A DNA stretch of 64,000 nucleotides from UBA9926 sp018645765 (GTDB lineage Bacteria; Pseudomonadota; Gammaproteobacteria; Pseudomonadales; Azotimanducaceae), in NCBI GenBank assembly GCA_949372755.1, contig CASIBO010000002.1:558001-622000 (forward strand), read 5' to 3'. The notes under the pieces are model-generated. The model did no database searches, was not told where the DNA came from, and saw only the letters and a list, made by a program, of their open reading frames with translations. A program made the position numbers and the translations under genes. Positions 33,101-42,929 of this stretch are shown in pieces; positions within the stretch are counted from its first letter, which is position 1; every line of letters starts with the position of its first letter.

Positions 33101-34240
33101 GAGCGGTTGGCTGCAGCCCTGACTGGCAAGGTTGTGGTTGCGGGTCCAAAACTCAAGAAAGGCGAGAAGGTCACAGCGTCCTATCTTAAAGAGCTTGATC
33201 CACAAGATTGGTTCAAGCTTCGAATGGAAAAAGACGAGCTGAATGAGCAGATTCAAGGTGCGGAACAGCGGCTTAAAGCCCGTCGAGCAGAATTGGATGA
33301 GAAGTTTGAAGAAAGCAAAGGCAAGCTTCAGGGCGGCGACGATCTTGCACCGGGTGTCCTGAAAATCATCAAGGTTTACCTCGCGATCAAGCGTCGCATC
33401 CAGCCTGGTGACAAGATGGCAGGTCGGCATGGTAACAAAGGGGTTATCTCGGTTATTAAACCAGAAGAAGATATGCCGTTTGATGCCAATGGTCAGCCGA
33501 TCGATATTGTCTTGAACCCTCTGGGTGTTCCAAAGCGAATGAATGTCGGGCAGATTCTCGAAACGCATCTAGGCTGGGCGGCGGAAGGCCTTGGTCTTCG
33601 AATCGGTGAGATGCTTGATGCCCAGCGAGAAATTGCTGAACTTAGAAGCTTCTTGGATAAGGTCTACAACAAGAGTGGCCGAAAAGAAGATATTGCGTCA
33701 TTGTCTGACGCTGAAATCCTTCAATTGGCGGGTAACCTTCGGGCTGGGGTGCCAATGGCGACAGGCGTTTTCGACGGCGCGAACGAAGAAGAAATTAAGC
33801 AGATGTTATCGCTCGCAGGCTTACCAGCAGACGGCCAAACGTTGCTATTTGATGGTTGCACCGGTGAGCAATTTGATCGACCGGTAACGGTTGGGATCAT
33901 GTATATGCTGAAGCTGAATCATCTTGTTGATGACAAAATGCATGCGCGTTCAACGGGCTCTTACAGTCTTGTGACGCAGCAGCCGCTGGGTGGTAAAGCG
34001 CAGTTTGGCGGTCAACGTTTTGGTGAGATGGAGGTTTGGGCGTTAGAAGCTTACGGCGCGGCCTACACCTTGCAGGAAATGCTGACAGTGAAATCTGACG
34101 ACGTTCATGGTCGAACCAGAATGTATAAAAACATTGTGGATGGTGATCATCGAATGGAGCCTGGTATGCCGGAGTCATTTAATGTGTTGGTGAAAGAGAT
34201 ACGATCCCTAGGGATCGATATCGAGCTCGAACATGACTGA
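30170..34240 (+). CDS. rpoB: DNA-directed RNA polymerase subunit beta
   Basis: Catalytic subunit of RNA polymerase. 1356 residues from the ATG at 30170 (MAYSYTEKKRIRKDFSKLP, GGAGG upstream); upstream in-frame codons from 30119 are not used. The rifampicin pocket (GSAQLSQFMDQNNPLSEVTH and RRVSALGPGGL) carries the residues of sensitive enzymes. The switch and C-terminal KPGDKMAGRHGNKG-like (QPGDKMAGRHGNKG) motif and the terminal DDVHGRTRMYK segment are intact. Followed by rpoC after 66 nt. Confidence 0.99.
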   Translation: MAYSYTEKKRIRKDFSKLPTVMDIPYLLGIQVNSYKQFLQEEGSQEDRLESGLHAAFRSVFPIVSYSGNAALEYVGYRLGKAVFDVKECQSRSVTYAVPLRVKVRLIIYDKDSSNKAIKDIKEQEVYMGEMPLMTENGTFVINGIERVVVSQLHRSPGVFFDHDKGKTHSSGKLLYSGRVIPMRGSWLDFEFDPKDLVYVRIDRRRKLPATILLRALGLEAEEILELFFDTDAFQMTKDGYTLSLIANRLRGETAQFDITNKKGEVLVTEGTRITARHIREMEKLNLTELSVPAEYVCGHRLAKNMVDEETGEIVVPCNAIITPEILEQLRALNVTAFETIYTNDLDHGPFMADTLDADPCTNRLEALVEIYRMMRPGEPPTKEAAENLFNNLFFSSDRYDLTAVGRMKFNRRLGREEETGAGTLDNGDVLQVLKCLINIRNGFDIVDDIDHLGNRRVRSVGEMAENAFRLGLIRVERAVKERLSLAESEGLMPQDLINAKPVAAAVKEFFGSAQLSQFMDQNNPLSEVTHKRRVSALGPGGLTRERAGFEVRDVHATHYGRVCPIETPEGPNIGLINSLATYARTNNYGFLESPYRRVADGQVTDEIEYLSAIVEADYVIAQASAKVDGRGRLIEDLVDVRHQGEFTKMARENINFMDVSPKQVVSVAAALIPFLEHDDANRALMGSNMQRQAVPTLVSEKPLVGTGLERAVARDSGVCVVALRGGVVETVDAARIVIRVNNAETESGEAGVDIYDLVKYTRSNQNTCINQRPLVKEGDVIAMHDILADGPSVDTGELALGQNMRIAFMTWNGYNFEDSILISEKVVKEDRFTTIHIQELTCIARDTKLGSEEITCDIPNVGEGALGKLDESGIVYIGAEVAAGDILVGKVTPKGETQLTPEEKLLRAIFGEKASDVKDTSLRVPSSYNGTVIDVRVFTRDGIEKDKRAKDIDAEALKGIRKNIEAEFAIIENATYERLAAALTGKVVVAGPKLKKGEKVTASYLKELDPQDWFKLRMEKDELNEQIQGAEQRLKARRAELDEKFEESKGKLQGGDDLAPGVLKIIKVYLAIKRRIQPGDKMAGRHGNKGVISVIKPEEDMPFDANGQPIDIVLNPLGVPKRMNVGQILETHLGWAAEGLGLRIGEMLDAQREIAELRSFLDKVYNKSGRKEDIASLSDAEILQLAGNLRAGVPMATGVFDGANEEEIKQMLSLAGLPADGQTLLFDGCTGEQFDRPVTVGIMYMLKLNHLVDDKMHARSTGSYSLVTQQPLGGKAQFGGQRFGEMEVWALEAYGAAYTLQEMLTVKSDDVHGRTRMYKNIVDGDHRMEPGMPESFNVLVKEIRSLGIDIELEHD

Positions 34241-34306
34241 GCGATAGGGTTTTATTCAACACACTAATTTTCGATCGGGCTTTGATGCCCAACTTGGAGG
34301 AACACT

Positions 34307-37300
34307 GTGAAAGACTTACTGAATATGCTGCGGGCTCAGGGTCAGTCAGAGGAATTTGATTCATTAAGAATTGGTTTGGCATCGCCAGAGATGATTCGCT
34401 CCTGGTCTTTTGGCGAAGTTAAGAAGCCAGAGACTATTAATTACAGGACGTTCAAGCCGGAACGGGATGGGCTGTTCTGCGCGAAGATCTTTGGGCCGAA
34501 TAAAGATTACGAGTGCTTGTGTGGTAAATATAAGCGATTGAAGCACCGAGGTGTGATCTGTGAAAAGTGTGGTGTTGAAGTCGCTCTGGCAAAAGTGCGG
34601 CGCGAGCGGATGGGTCATATTGAGCTCGCAGCGCCGGTTGCACACATTTGGTTCCTGAAATCGTTGCCGTCACGAATCGGTCTTTTGATGGACATGACGC
34701 TCAGGGATATTGAGCGAATTTTGTACTTCGAGAGCTTTGTTGTAATCGACCCAGGTCTGACTTCCCTTGAGAAGGGACAGTTGCTGTCAGATGATCAGTA
34801 TTACGAAGCACTTGAAGAATTTGGCGATGATTTCGAAGCGAAGATGGGTGCTGAAGCCATTCAAGATCTGATGCGTCAGATGGATCTAAAAGATGAAGTT
34901 GTACGGCTGCGTGAAGAACTACCCCAGACCAACTCCGATACCAAGATCAAGAAACTTACCAAGCGTCTGAAGTTGATCGAGGCCTTTATCACGTCGGGTA
35001 ATGAACCTGCGTGGATGGTGTTTAATGTTCTGCCGGTATTGCCGCCAGATTTAAGGCCTTTAGTCCCACTTGAAGGGGGGCGATTTGCAACGTCTGATTT
35101 GAACGACTTGTACCGTCGTGTCATCAACCGAAACAATCGTCTGAAGCGATTATTGGATCTTGCTGCACCGGATATTATTGTTCGAAACGAAAAGCGTATG
35201 CTGCAAGAGGCTGTCGATGCGCTGCTTGATAATGGGCGCCGCGGTCGAGCAATCACCGGCACCAATAAGCGTCCATTGAAATCCCTTGCGGACATGATTA
35301 AAGGTAAGCAAGGTCGATTCAGACAAAATCTTTTAGGAAAGCGAGTCGATTATTCAGGCCGATCTGTGATTGTTGTTGGGCCGACGTTACGACTGCACCA
35401 GTGTGGGTTGCCGAAGAAGATGGCGCTTGAGCTGTTTAAGCCGTTCATTTTTGGCAAGTTGGAAGCAAAAGGGCTTGCAACAACCATCAAAGCTGCGAAA
35501 AAAATGGTTGAAAAAGAAACGGCTGAAGTTTGGGATATTCTGGCAGAGGTCATTCGTGAGCACCCAGTATTGCTGAACCGAGCGCCAACGCTGCACCGTT
35601 TGGGTATCCAAGCCTTCGAGCCGGTATTAATTGAGGGCAAAGCCATTCAGCTGCACCCGTTGGTTTGTACAGCTTATAATGCAGACTTCGATGGCGATCA
35701 GATGGCCGTTCACGTGCCTTTGACCATTGAAGCGCAGCTGGAAGCGCGCGCGCTGATGATGTCAACGAATAACGTTTTATTACCCGCCGATGGTGAGCCC
35801 ATTATTGTTCCGTCTCAGGATGTCGTGCTTGGGGTTTATTGGATGACTCGGGACCGAGTGAACGATCTTGGCGAAGGCATGCGTTTTTCTGATATTGAAG
35901 AAGTCGCTCGCGCCTATGCAAACCGTCAGGTTGGCTTGCAAGCAAAGATCAGGGTTCGGGTACACGAAAAGATCATCGACGATGAAGGTCAGTGGCACGA
36001 GCATTCCGTGATTCATGACACCACAGTGGGTCGGGCGCTGGTTTTCGAAATCGTGCCGGATGGGATTCCCTATGCGGAAATCAACAAGACGATGGTAAAC
36101 AAGGATATGTCGCGATTAATCAACTTGTGTTATCGCAATGTTGGTTTGAAAGAGACGGTCATCTTTGCAGATCAGTTGATGTACATGGGTTATGAGTACT
36201 CGACGCGCTCAGGGGCCTCAATTGGCGTCGACGATTTTGTGATTCCTGCAGAGAAGGCCGCGATCATTGATCGAAGTGAAGACGAAATTCGCGAGATTGA
36301 GAGCCAGTTTTCGTCTGGTTTGGTGACGCAGGGCGAGAAATATAACAAGGTGATCGATATTTGGACGCGCGCGAGCGACCAGGTTAGTAACGCGATGATG
36401 GATACGTTGAGCACCGAAACCGTCGTGAATAAGGACGGGGAAGAGGAGACGCAAAGCTCCTTCAATAGCGTCTGGATGTACGCCGATTCTGGGGCCCGAG
36501 GCTCTCCTGCGCAGATTCGTCAGCTCTCGGGTATGCGCGGCTTGATGGCAAAGCCGGATGGATCGATTATTGAAACACCGATCACTGCAAATTTCCGTGA
36601 AGGATTGTCGGTCATGCAGTATTTCATCTCGACCCACGGTGCTCGTAAAGGTCTTGCCGATACCGCTTTGAAAACAGCGAACTCGGGTTACTTGACGCGA
36701 CGATTGGTCGATGTAGCACAGGATCTGGTTGTGACCGAAGTCGATTGTGGTACCGATGATGGCATGATCATGAATGCCGTGATTGAAGGCGGTGATGTGA
36801 TTGCAGGCCTAGGCTCCAGAGTCTTGGGCCGGGTGATTGCAGAGGACGTCTATAACGTAGCCGGTGATGAGGTCTTGATTCCGAGAGGAACGTTGATCGA
36901 TGAGAAGTGGGCGGACCGTGTCGAAGGGATGGGTGTTGATGAGATCAAGGTTCGAAGTGCCATCACTTGTGAGACACGCTACGGTATTTGTAGTAATTGC
37001 TATGGTCGCGATTTAGGCCGAGGCCACCTTGTCAATATTGGTGAAGCGGTTGGTGTCATTGCAGCACAGTCGATCGGCGAACCTGGAACGCAGTTAACCA
37101 TGCGTACGTTCCATATTGGTGGCGCTGCGTCTCGTGCAACCGCGGTAGACAATGTTCAGGTTAAGCACAAAGGTGTTTTTAGACTGCACAACCTGAAGAC
37201 AATTGAAAAGCCCAATGGCGAGCTGGTTGCGGTTTCTCGGTCTGGAGAAGTTGCGATTGCAGATCAGGAGACTGGTAAAGAGCGAGAGCGCTATAAGGTG

Positions 37301-38533
37301 CCTTACGGTGCGGTCATTAAAGCTGCGCCAGGACAAGTTGTCGAGGCAGGTGAAATTGTCTCAACTTGGGATCCGCTAACGCATCCGATTGTGACGGAAG
37401 TCGCCGGTAAGGTCGTCTTCGAGAACATGGAAGAAGGCTTAACCGTTCGCCGTCAGACCGATGAGCTTACGGGTTTGAATAGCATCTCGATTATCGATCC
37501 GAAGGATCGGCCCAGTGCTGGTAAAGATATGCGTCCTGCTGTGTCCTTGGTTGATGGAAAAGGCAAGGCTTTGATGCTGTCGGGAACAGATGTGCCGGCG
37601 CACTACTTCTTAGAAGCCAATGCGATTTTAGGTCTTGAAGATGGCGACGCGGTTGCAACCGGTGATGTCATTGCAAGGATCCCACAGGAAGGCTCGAAAA
37701 CAAGTGATATTACCGGTGGTTTGCCGCGGGTAGCGGATCTGTTCGAGGCGAGAAAGCCGAAGGAAGCGGCTGTCTTAGCTGAAATTAGCGGGACTGTGTC
37801 CTTTGGTAAGGAAACCAAGGGTAAGCGCCGCTTGGTGATTACGCCGACCGATGGTTCAACCCTCTCAGATGGTTCAGACCATTATGAAGTATTGATTCCA
37901 AAGTGGCGTCATATGACGGTCTTTGAGGGCGAGCAGGTTGAGAAGGGTGAAGTGGTATCCGATGGTCCTGAAAACCCGCATGATATTCTGAGGCTTAAAG
38001 GGGTTGAAGCACTCGCGAATTACATCACGAAGGAAATTCAAGACGTATATCGCCTTCAGGGTGTCAAAATCAATGACAAGCATATCGAAGTCATCGTGTG
38101 CCAGATGTTGCGAAAAGTCGATATTGTCGATCCGTCTGAATCAGCCTTTGTGAAAGGCGAGCAAGTTGAGTTGAATCACTTCCTTGAGGCAAATGATCGG
38201 ATGGCTGAGCAAAACCTTGAGTTGGTTCGCGGTGAGCGGATGTTGCTGGGTATTACCAAGGCATCGCTTGCAACCGAATCGTTCATCTCTGCTGCATCCT
38301 TCCAAGAGACAACTCGTGTGTTGACAGAGGCTGCTGTGACCGGCAAGCGTGATTATCTGCGAGGGTTGAAAGAGAATGTCATTGTAGGGCGACTCATTCC
38401 AGCAGGCACGGGTTTGACCTATCACAACGAACGTAAGCTAAAACGTGAACGTGGCAACGCTGTTATGCCAACAGTCAGTGTGAGTGAGGTGGAACAAGCA
38501 CTGAGCGACGCACTCAGTCAGGGAGATTTGTAA
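34307..38533 (+). CDS. rpoC: DNA-directed RNA polymerase subunit beta'
   Basis: Largest RNA polymerase subunit, 1408 residues, about the same as E. coli (1407). GTG start. The N-terminal zinc ribbon (CLCGKYKRLKHRGVICEKCG), the active-site NADFDGD with three Mg-binding aspartates, the trigger loop region and the second zinc site (CETRYGICSNCYGRDL) are all visible. No insertion or split was noticed. Confidence 0.99.
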   Translation: MKDLLNMLRAQGQSEEFDSLRIGLASPEMIRSWSFGEVKKPETINYRTFKPERDGLFCAKIFGPNKDYECLCGKYKRLKHRGVICEKCGVEVALAKVRRERMGHIELAAPVAHIWFLKSLPSRIGLLMDMTLRDIERILYFESFVVIDPGLTSLEKGQLLSDDQYYEALEEFGDDFEAKMGAEAIQDLMRQMDLKDEVVRLREELPQTNSDTKIKKLTKRLKLIEAFITSGNEPAWMVFNVLPVLPPDLRPLVPLEGGRFATSDLNDLYRRVINRNNRLKRLLDLAAPDIIVRNEKRMLQEAVDALLDNGRRGRAITGTNKRPLKSLADMIKGKQGRFRQNLLGKRVDYSGRSVIVVGPTLRLHQCGLPKKMALELFKPFIFGKLEAKGLATTIKAAKKMVEKETAEVWDILAEVIREHPVLLNRAPTLHRLGIQAFEPVLIEGKAIQLHPLVCTAYNADFDGDQMAVHVPLTIEAQLEARALMMSTNNVLLPADGEPIIVPSQDVVLGVYWMTRDRVNDLGEGMRFSDIEEVARAYANRQVGLQAKIRVRVHEKIIDDEGQWHEHSVIHDTTVGRALVFEIVPDGIPYAEINKTMVNKDMSRLINLCYRNVGLKETVIFADQLMYMGYEYSTRSGASIGVDDFVIPAEKAAIIDRSEDEIREIESQFSSGLVTQGEKYNKVIDIWTRASDQVSNAMMDTLSTETVVNKDGEEETQSSFNSVWMYADSGARGSPAQIRQLSGMRGLMAKPDGSIIETPITANFREGLSVMQYFISTHGARKGLADTALKTANSGYLTRRLVDVAQDLVVTEVDCGTDDGMIMNAVIEGGDVIAGLGSRVLGRVIAEDVYNVAGDEVLIPRGTLIDEKWADRVEGMGVDEIKVRSAITCETRYGICSNCYGRDLGRGHLVNIGEAVGVIAAQSIGEPGTQLTMRTFHIGGAASRATAVDNVQVKHKGVFRLHNLKTIEKPNGELVAVSRSGEVAIADQETGKERERYKVPYGAVIKAAPGQVVEAGEIVSTWDPLTHPIVTEVAGKVVFENMEEGLTVRRQTDELTGLNSISIIDPKDRPSAGKDMRPAVSLVDGKGKALMLSGTDVPAHYFLEANAILGLEDGDAVATGDVIARIPQEGSKTSDITGGLPRVADLFEARKPKEAAVLAEISGTVSFGKETKGKRRLVITPTDGSTLSDGSDHYEVLIPKWRHMTVFEGEQVEKGEVVSDGPENPHDILRLKGVEALANYITKEIQDVYRLQGVKINDKHIEVIVCQMLRKVDIVDPSESAFVKGEQVELNHFLEANDRMAEQNLELVRGERMLLGITKASLATESFISAASFQETTRVLTEAAVTGKRDYLRGLKENVIVGRLIPAGTGLTYHNERKLKRERGNAVMPTVSVSEVEQALSDALSQGDL

Positions 38534-38580
38534 GCGGTCGCTGCAGCTGCAGTTGACTCAATCCAAGCGGCTATTTAGAA

Positions 38581-38605
38581 TGCGCCCCTCGCGTTGAGAG
38601 GCGCA
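38581..38605 (+). other. Hairpin between rpoC and rpsL
   Basis: TGCGCC pairs with GGCGCA, with an inner CTC/GAG stem after one mismatch. No T run follows, so it is more likely a processing or weak attenuation structure than a full terminator. Confidence 0.4.
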
Positions 38606-38637
38606 CTGCCGCACCGAACTAGGAGTTTATAAAAAGC

Positions 38638-39012
38638 ATGGCCAGGATTAATCAATTAGTCAGGAAACCACGGAAGCGAAAAGTGGTTAAAAGCGACGTG
38701 CCGGCGCTTCAGGCTTGCCCTCAACGGAGAGGGGTTTGTACGCGGGTTTATACGACCACGCCAAAGAAGCCGAACTCAGCGCTTCGGAAGGTCTGTCGTG
38801 TACGGTTGACCAACGGTATGGAAGTCACGAGCTATATCGGCGGTGAAGGTCACAATTTGCAGGAGCACTCGGTTGTTTTGATCCGAGGCGGTCGAGTCAA
38901 GGATTTGCCAGGTGTGCGATACCACACGGTTCGTGGCGCTCTGGATACGTCGGGCGTCGCCAAGCGAACGCAGGGTCGATCTAAGTATGGTACCAAGCGA
39001 CCCAAGGCTTAA
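38638..39012 (+). CDS. rpsL: 30S ribosomal protein S12
   Basis: Decoding-centre protein, 124 residues as in E. coli. K43 (TTPKKPNSALR) and K88 (RGGRVKDLPGVRYH), the usual streptomycin-resistance positions, are the wild-type lysines. First gene of the str operon (rpsL-rpsG-fusA-tuf); the order is conserved. Confidence 0.98.
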   Translation: MARINQLVRKPRKRKVVKSDVPALQACPQRRGVCTRVYTTTPKKPNSALRKVCRVRLTNGMEVTSYIGGEGHNLQEHSVVLIRGGRVKDLPGVRYHTVRGALDTSGVAKRTQGRSKYGTKRPKA

Positions 39013-39104
39013 ATTAGTAAGTTAAAAATGTAACAAAATGCTCGTTAATAGCGAGAGTAAGGTCGAGTCTGTTTGATCTCGATAAAACCTGAAGAGAGAG
39101 TGTC

Positions 39105-39575
39105 ATGCCAAGAAGAAGAGTCCCCGAGAAACGGGTCATTATCCCTGACCCTAAATTTCACAATCAAACACTTGCTAAGTTCATGAATCACGTCATGAAT
39201 AGCGGTAAGAAGTCCGTCGCTGAAAAAATCGTTTATGGCGCATTGGATCGTATTCAAAGCCGCAGCGGGAAAGATCCTATTGAGGTTTTTGACGCGGCAC
39301 TTGAAGCGGTTGCGCCGACTGTTGAGGTAAAATCCCGGCGTGTTGGTGGTGCGACCTATCAAGTCCCTGTTGAGGTAAGACCTTCCAGACGAACGGCCCT
39401 TGCGATGCGCTGGCTCGTAGACTCATCCAGGAAGCGCAGCGAGAAATCGATGGCTTTGCGATTGGCTGGCGAGCTTCAGGATGCGTCGGAAGGACGTGGG
39501 TCTGCAGTGCGCAAGCGTGAAGATACACACCGAATGGCTGAAGCCAACCGAGCTTTTGCGCATTATCGCTATTGA
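39105..39575 (+). CDS. rpsG: 30S ribosomal protein S7
   Basis: Primary binder of the 16S 3' major domain; organises the 30S head and is the str-operon repressor in E. coli. 156 residues, the common bacterial length. N-terminal MPRRRVPEKR and the conserved GGATYQVPVEVRPSRR beta-hairpin region at the E site are present. Start ATG with AAGAGAGAG-type purine-rich sequence upstream. Confidence 0.98.
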   Translation: MPRRRVPEKRVIIPDPKFHNQTLAKFMNHVMNSGKKSVAEKIVYGALDRIQSRSGKDPIEVFDAALEAVAPTVEVKSRRVGGATYQVPVEVRPSRRTALAMRWLVDSSRKRSEKSMALRLAGELQDASEGRGSAVRKREDTHRMAEANRAFAHYRY

Positions 39576-39607
39576 TCCTGCTGCCAACTTCTTAAGAGGT
39601 TCCCCCA

Positions 39608-41704
39608 GTGGCGCGCTCAACACCGATTCGTCGTTATCGTAACATCGGAATCGTCGCTCATGTGGACGCGGGTAAGACCACGACCACTGAGCGCGTTCTG
39701 TTCTATACCGGTGTATCTCACAAGATTGGTGAGGTCCATGATGGCGCTGCCACAATGGATTGGATGGAACAGGAGCAGGAACGTGGCATAACGATTACGT
39801 CTGCTGCCACCACCACCTTCTGGTCGGGTACGGCGCAGCAATTCGACCAGCATCGCATTAACATTATAGATACCCCAGGCCACGTCGATTTCACGATTGA
39901 AGTTGAGCGGAGTTTACGGGTCCTTGACGGGGCGGTTGTCGTGTTCTGCGCAACCTCTGGCGTTGAACCTCAGTCCGAAACCGTATGGCGGCAAGCCAAT
40001 AAATACGCGGTGCCTAGAATCGTATTTGTGAACAAAATGGACCGTGCAGGCGCCGATTTCCTGCGAGTGGTCGATCAGATTGAGCAGCGGCTCGGCTCAA
40101 CCTGTGTGCCGATTCAATTGGCAATTGGGGCTGAAGAGCATTTCTCCGGTGTGATTGACTTGATCAAGCTGAAGGCAATTTACTGGAATGATAGCGATCA
40201 AGGCTTGACCTTTCAGGAGGAAGAGATTCCTGAAGAATATCTTGAAGCCACGAGTCTTTACCGTGAGCAAATAATCGAAGCCGCAGCAGAAGCTAATGAT
40301 GAGCTGATGGAGGCATATCTTGAATCGGGCGAGTTGACCAGTGAGCAAATCAAGCAAGGGCTCAGGCAGCGCTCGTTAGCAAATGAGCTCGTGTTGGCGC
40401 TCTGTGGGTCCGCCTTCAAAAACAAGGGCGTCCAAACGATGTTGGATGCGGTTGTTGAGTACCTCCCGGCCCCGGATGAAGTCAAAGCGATTCGAGGTTT
40501 CCTCGACGATAAAGATGAAACTGAAGCGGTTCGTCCTGCCTCCGATGAGGCGCCTTTTTCTGCGCTGGCGTTTAAAATTGCAACCGATCCTTTTGTTGGC
40601 GCATTGACCTTCATCCGCGTGTATTCGGGGGTGTTGAGTTCTGGTGATTTTGTTTACAACGCCGTTAAAGGAAAGCGCGAGCGAGTTGGGCGCATGGTGC
40701 AAATGCATTCCAATGAGCGCAAAGAAATTAAAGAGGTGCGGGCTGGCGATATAGCGGCTGCCATTGGCCTAAAGTTGGCCACGACCGGTGATACCTTATG
40801 CGATGAAAAGCAAATCATCACGCTTGAGCGGATGGACTTTCCAGAGCCGGTGATTCATGTTGCGGTCGAGCCTCGGAGTCAGGCAGATCAAGAAAAGATG
40901 GGGGTCGCTCTGGGCAAGCTCGCCGCGGAAGACCCGTCGTTTCGGGTTCGCACGGATGAGGACTCGGGTCAAATTATTATCGGCGGTATGGGTGAATTAC
41001 ATCTGGACATTATTGTTGATCGAATGCGACGCGAATTTGCGGTCGAGGCGAATATTGGTAAGCCCCAGGTCGCGTATCGAGAAACCATTCGTAAAACGGT
41101 TGAGTCTGAAGGTAAGTTCGTCAGACAGACGGGTGGCCGCGGGCAGTATGGGCATGTTTGGCTGAAGCTCGAGCCCATTGAGGGTCCGGATTTCGAATTT
41201 GTTGACAACATCGTTGGCGGTGTCGTGCCGAGAGAGTATATCAGCGCGGTTGCCAAGGGAGCGGAGGAGCAAATGGGGAATGGGGTCTTGGCGGGGTACC
41301 CGCTTCAAGGGGTCCGCGCCACGTTGTTTGATGGCTCCTATCATGATGTTGATTCCAGCGAGGTAGCCTTTAAAGTGGCGGCTTCGATGGCTGTAAAGTC
41401 CGGCGCGCTGGACGCAGACCCGGTTTTGCTAGAGCCTGTTATGAAAGTCGAAGTGGTGACGCCGGAAGAGCATTACGGCGATATTATCGGTGACTTAAAT
41501 CGTAGACGAGGCGTGGTTCTGGGGATGGAGGATGTGCCCTCAGGGAAATCCGTTCGAGCAGAAGTACCAATGTCAGAAATGTTTGGTTACGCGACAGATA
41601 TGAGATCTGCAACGCAAGGCCGAGCCACCTTCTCAATGGAGTTTGAGAAGTATAAAGAAGTGCCAAGCAATGTTGCCGACGCGGTAATCAGTAAGGCGCG
41701 TTAA
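39608..41704 (+). CDS. fusA: Elongation factor G
   Basis: Translocase GTPase. 698 residues (E. coli 704). GTG start at 39608 with AAGAGGT upstream. G1 AHVDAGKTTTTE, switch II DTPGHVDF, G4 NKMDRAGADF, followed by domains II-V; domain IV contains GGRGQYGHVWL. A single fusA copy is visible in the window. tuf follows after 34 nt. Confidence 0.98.
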   Translation: MARSTPIRRYRNIGIVAHVDAGKTTTTERVLFYTGVSHKIGEVHDGAATMDWMEQEQERGITITSAATTTFWSGTAQQFDQHRINIIDTPGHVDFTIEVERSLRVLDGAVVVFCATSGVEPQSETVWRQANKYAVPRIVFVNKMDRAGADFLRVVDQIEQRLGSTCVPIQLAIGAEEHFSGVIDLIKLKAIYWNDSDQGLTFQEEEIPEEYLEATSLYREQIIEAAAEANDELMEAYLESGELTSEQIKQGLRQRSLANELVLALCGSAFKNKGVQTMLDAVVEYLPAPDEVKAIRGFLDDKDETEAVRPASDEAPFSALAFKIATDPFVGALTFIRVYSGVLSSGDFVYNAVKGKRERVGRMVQMHSNERKEIKEVRAGDIAAAIGLKLATTGDTLCDEKQIITLERMDFPEPVIHVAVEPRSQADQEKMGVALGKLAAEDPSFRVRTDEDSGQIIIGGMGELHLDIIVDRMRREFAVEANIGKPQVAYRETIRKTVESEGKFVRQTGGRGQYGHVWLKLEPIEGPDFEFVDNIVGGVVPREYISAVAKGAEEQMGNGVLAGYPLQGVRATLFDGSYHDVDSSEVAFKVAASMAVKSGALDADPVLLEPVMKVEVVTPEEHYGDIIGDLNRRRGVVLGMEDVPSGKSVRAEVPMSEMFGYATDMRSATQGRATFSMEFEKYKEVPSNVADAVISKAR

Positions 41705-41738
41705 TTTAACCCTAGAATACTCTCGATTGAGGTGAGCA

Positions 41739-42929
41739 ATGTCCAAAGAAAAGTTTGAGCGTACGAAACCCCATTTAAATGTTGGGACCATCGGCCACGT
41801 TGACCACGGTAAGACGACGCTAACAGCGGCGATCACGAAGGTTTGCGCGGAGACATATGGCGGCGAATTTAAAGATTTTAGTGCGATTGATAATGCGCCA
41901 GAAGAGCGTGCGCGTGGGATTACGATTTCGACTTCGCACGTTGAGTACGATTCAACCGAGCGCCACTATGCGCACGTTGATTGCCCTGGGCACGCGGATT
42001 ACGTGAAGAATATGATCACGGGTGCAGCGCAGATGGACGGTGCGATTTTGGTGGTTTCAGCCGCGGATGGCCCGATGCCACAAACGCGCGAGCACATTCT
42101 TTTATCAAAGCAGGTTGGTGTGCCATATATCATCGTGTTCTTGAACAAAGCCGACATGGTTGATGATGAAGAGTTGCTTGAGTTGGTCGACATGGAAGTT
42201 CGAGAGCTTCTAGATGCGTACGATTTCCCAGGGGACGACACGCCCATCGTTGTGGGCAGTGCGTTAAAGGCCTTGGAGGGTGACGCGTCTGATATTGGCG
42301 CGCCTTCGATTGTTAAGCTGGTTGAGACGTTGGACAGCTATATTCCAGAGCCGGTGCGTGCGGTTGATCAGCCTTTCTTGATGCCGATTGAAGACGTTTT
42401 CTCGATCTCGGGTCGTGGTACGGTTGTGACCGGTCGAATTGCTCGAGGGATTGTTCGGGTTCAAGACGAAGTTGAGATTGTTGGGATTAAAGAGACGGTC
42501 AAGACGACTTGTACGGGTGTTGAGATGTTCCGAAAGCTGCTTGACGAAGGTCGAGCGGGTGAAAACGTTGGTGTTTTGTTGCGTGGTACCAAGCGCGAAG
42601 ACGTTGAGCGTGGTCAGGTATTGACTAAGCCGGGTGCAATCAAGCCGCATACGAAGTTTGAGGGTGAGGTTTACGTTTTGTCGAAAGACGAAGGTGGTCG
42701 CCACACGCCATTTTTCAAGGGTTACAAGCCGCAATTCTTTTTTGAGACGACGGATGTGACGGGTAGCTGTGAATTGCCTGAGGGTACTGAAATGGTAATG
42801 CCGGGTGACAACGTTCTGATGGATGTTGAGTTGATAGCCCCAATTGCGATGGAAGAAGGTCAGCGATTCGCGATTCGCGAGGGTGGCCGAACGGTTGGCG
42901 CCGGCGTTGTAACGAAAATTAAAGACTAA
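41739..42929 (+). CDS. tuf: Elongation factor Tu, second copy
   Basis: Same 396-residue protein as the copy at 25369, in the str-operon position of E. coli tufA. One synonymous difference was found across 1191 nt (C at 41966). The upstream sequences match only for about 12 bases around the start, and downstream identity ends 9 bases after the stop codon (AGGCT shared), so only the coding region has been homogenised. Confidence 0.99.
   Translation: MSKEKFERTKPHLNVGTIGHVDHGKTTLTAAITKVCAETYGGEFKDFSAIDNAPEERARGITISTSHVEYDSTERHYAHVDCPGHADYVKNMITGAAQMDGAILVVSAADGPMPQTREHILLSKQVGVPYIIVFLNKADMVDDEELLELVDMEVRELLDAYDFPGDDTPIVVGSALKALEGDASDIGAPSIVKLVETLDSYIPEPVRAVDQPFLMPIEDVFSISGRGTVVTGRIARGIVRVQDEVEIVGIKETVKTTCTGVEMFRKLLDEGRAGENVGVLLRGTKREDVERGQVLTKPGAIKPHTKFEGEVYVLSKDEGGRHTPFFKGYKPQFFFETTDVTGSCELPEGTEMVMPGDNVLMDVELIAPIAMEEGQRFAIREGGRTVGAGVVTKIKD

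Noticed and set aside
38581..38605. Terminator after rpoC
   Set aside because: The stem has a mismatch and no T run follows; rpsL is probably reached by read-through.
30170..39012. Resistance-type changes in rpoB (rifampicin) or rpsL (streptomycin)
   Set aside because: The rifampicin pocket residues and S12 K43 and K88 are the sensitive, wild-type residues.
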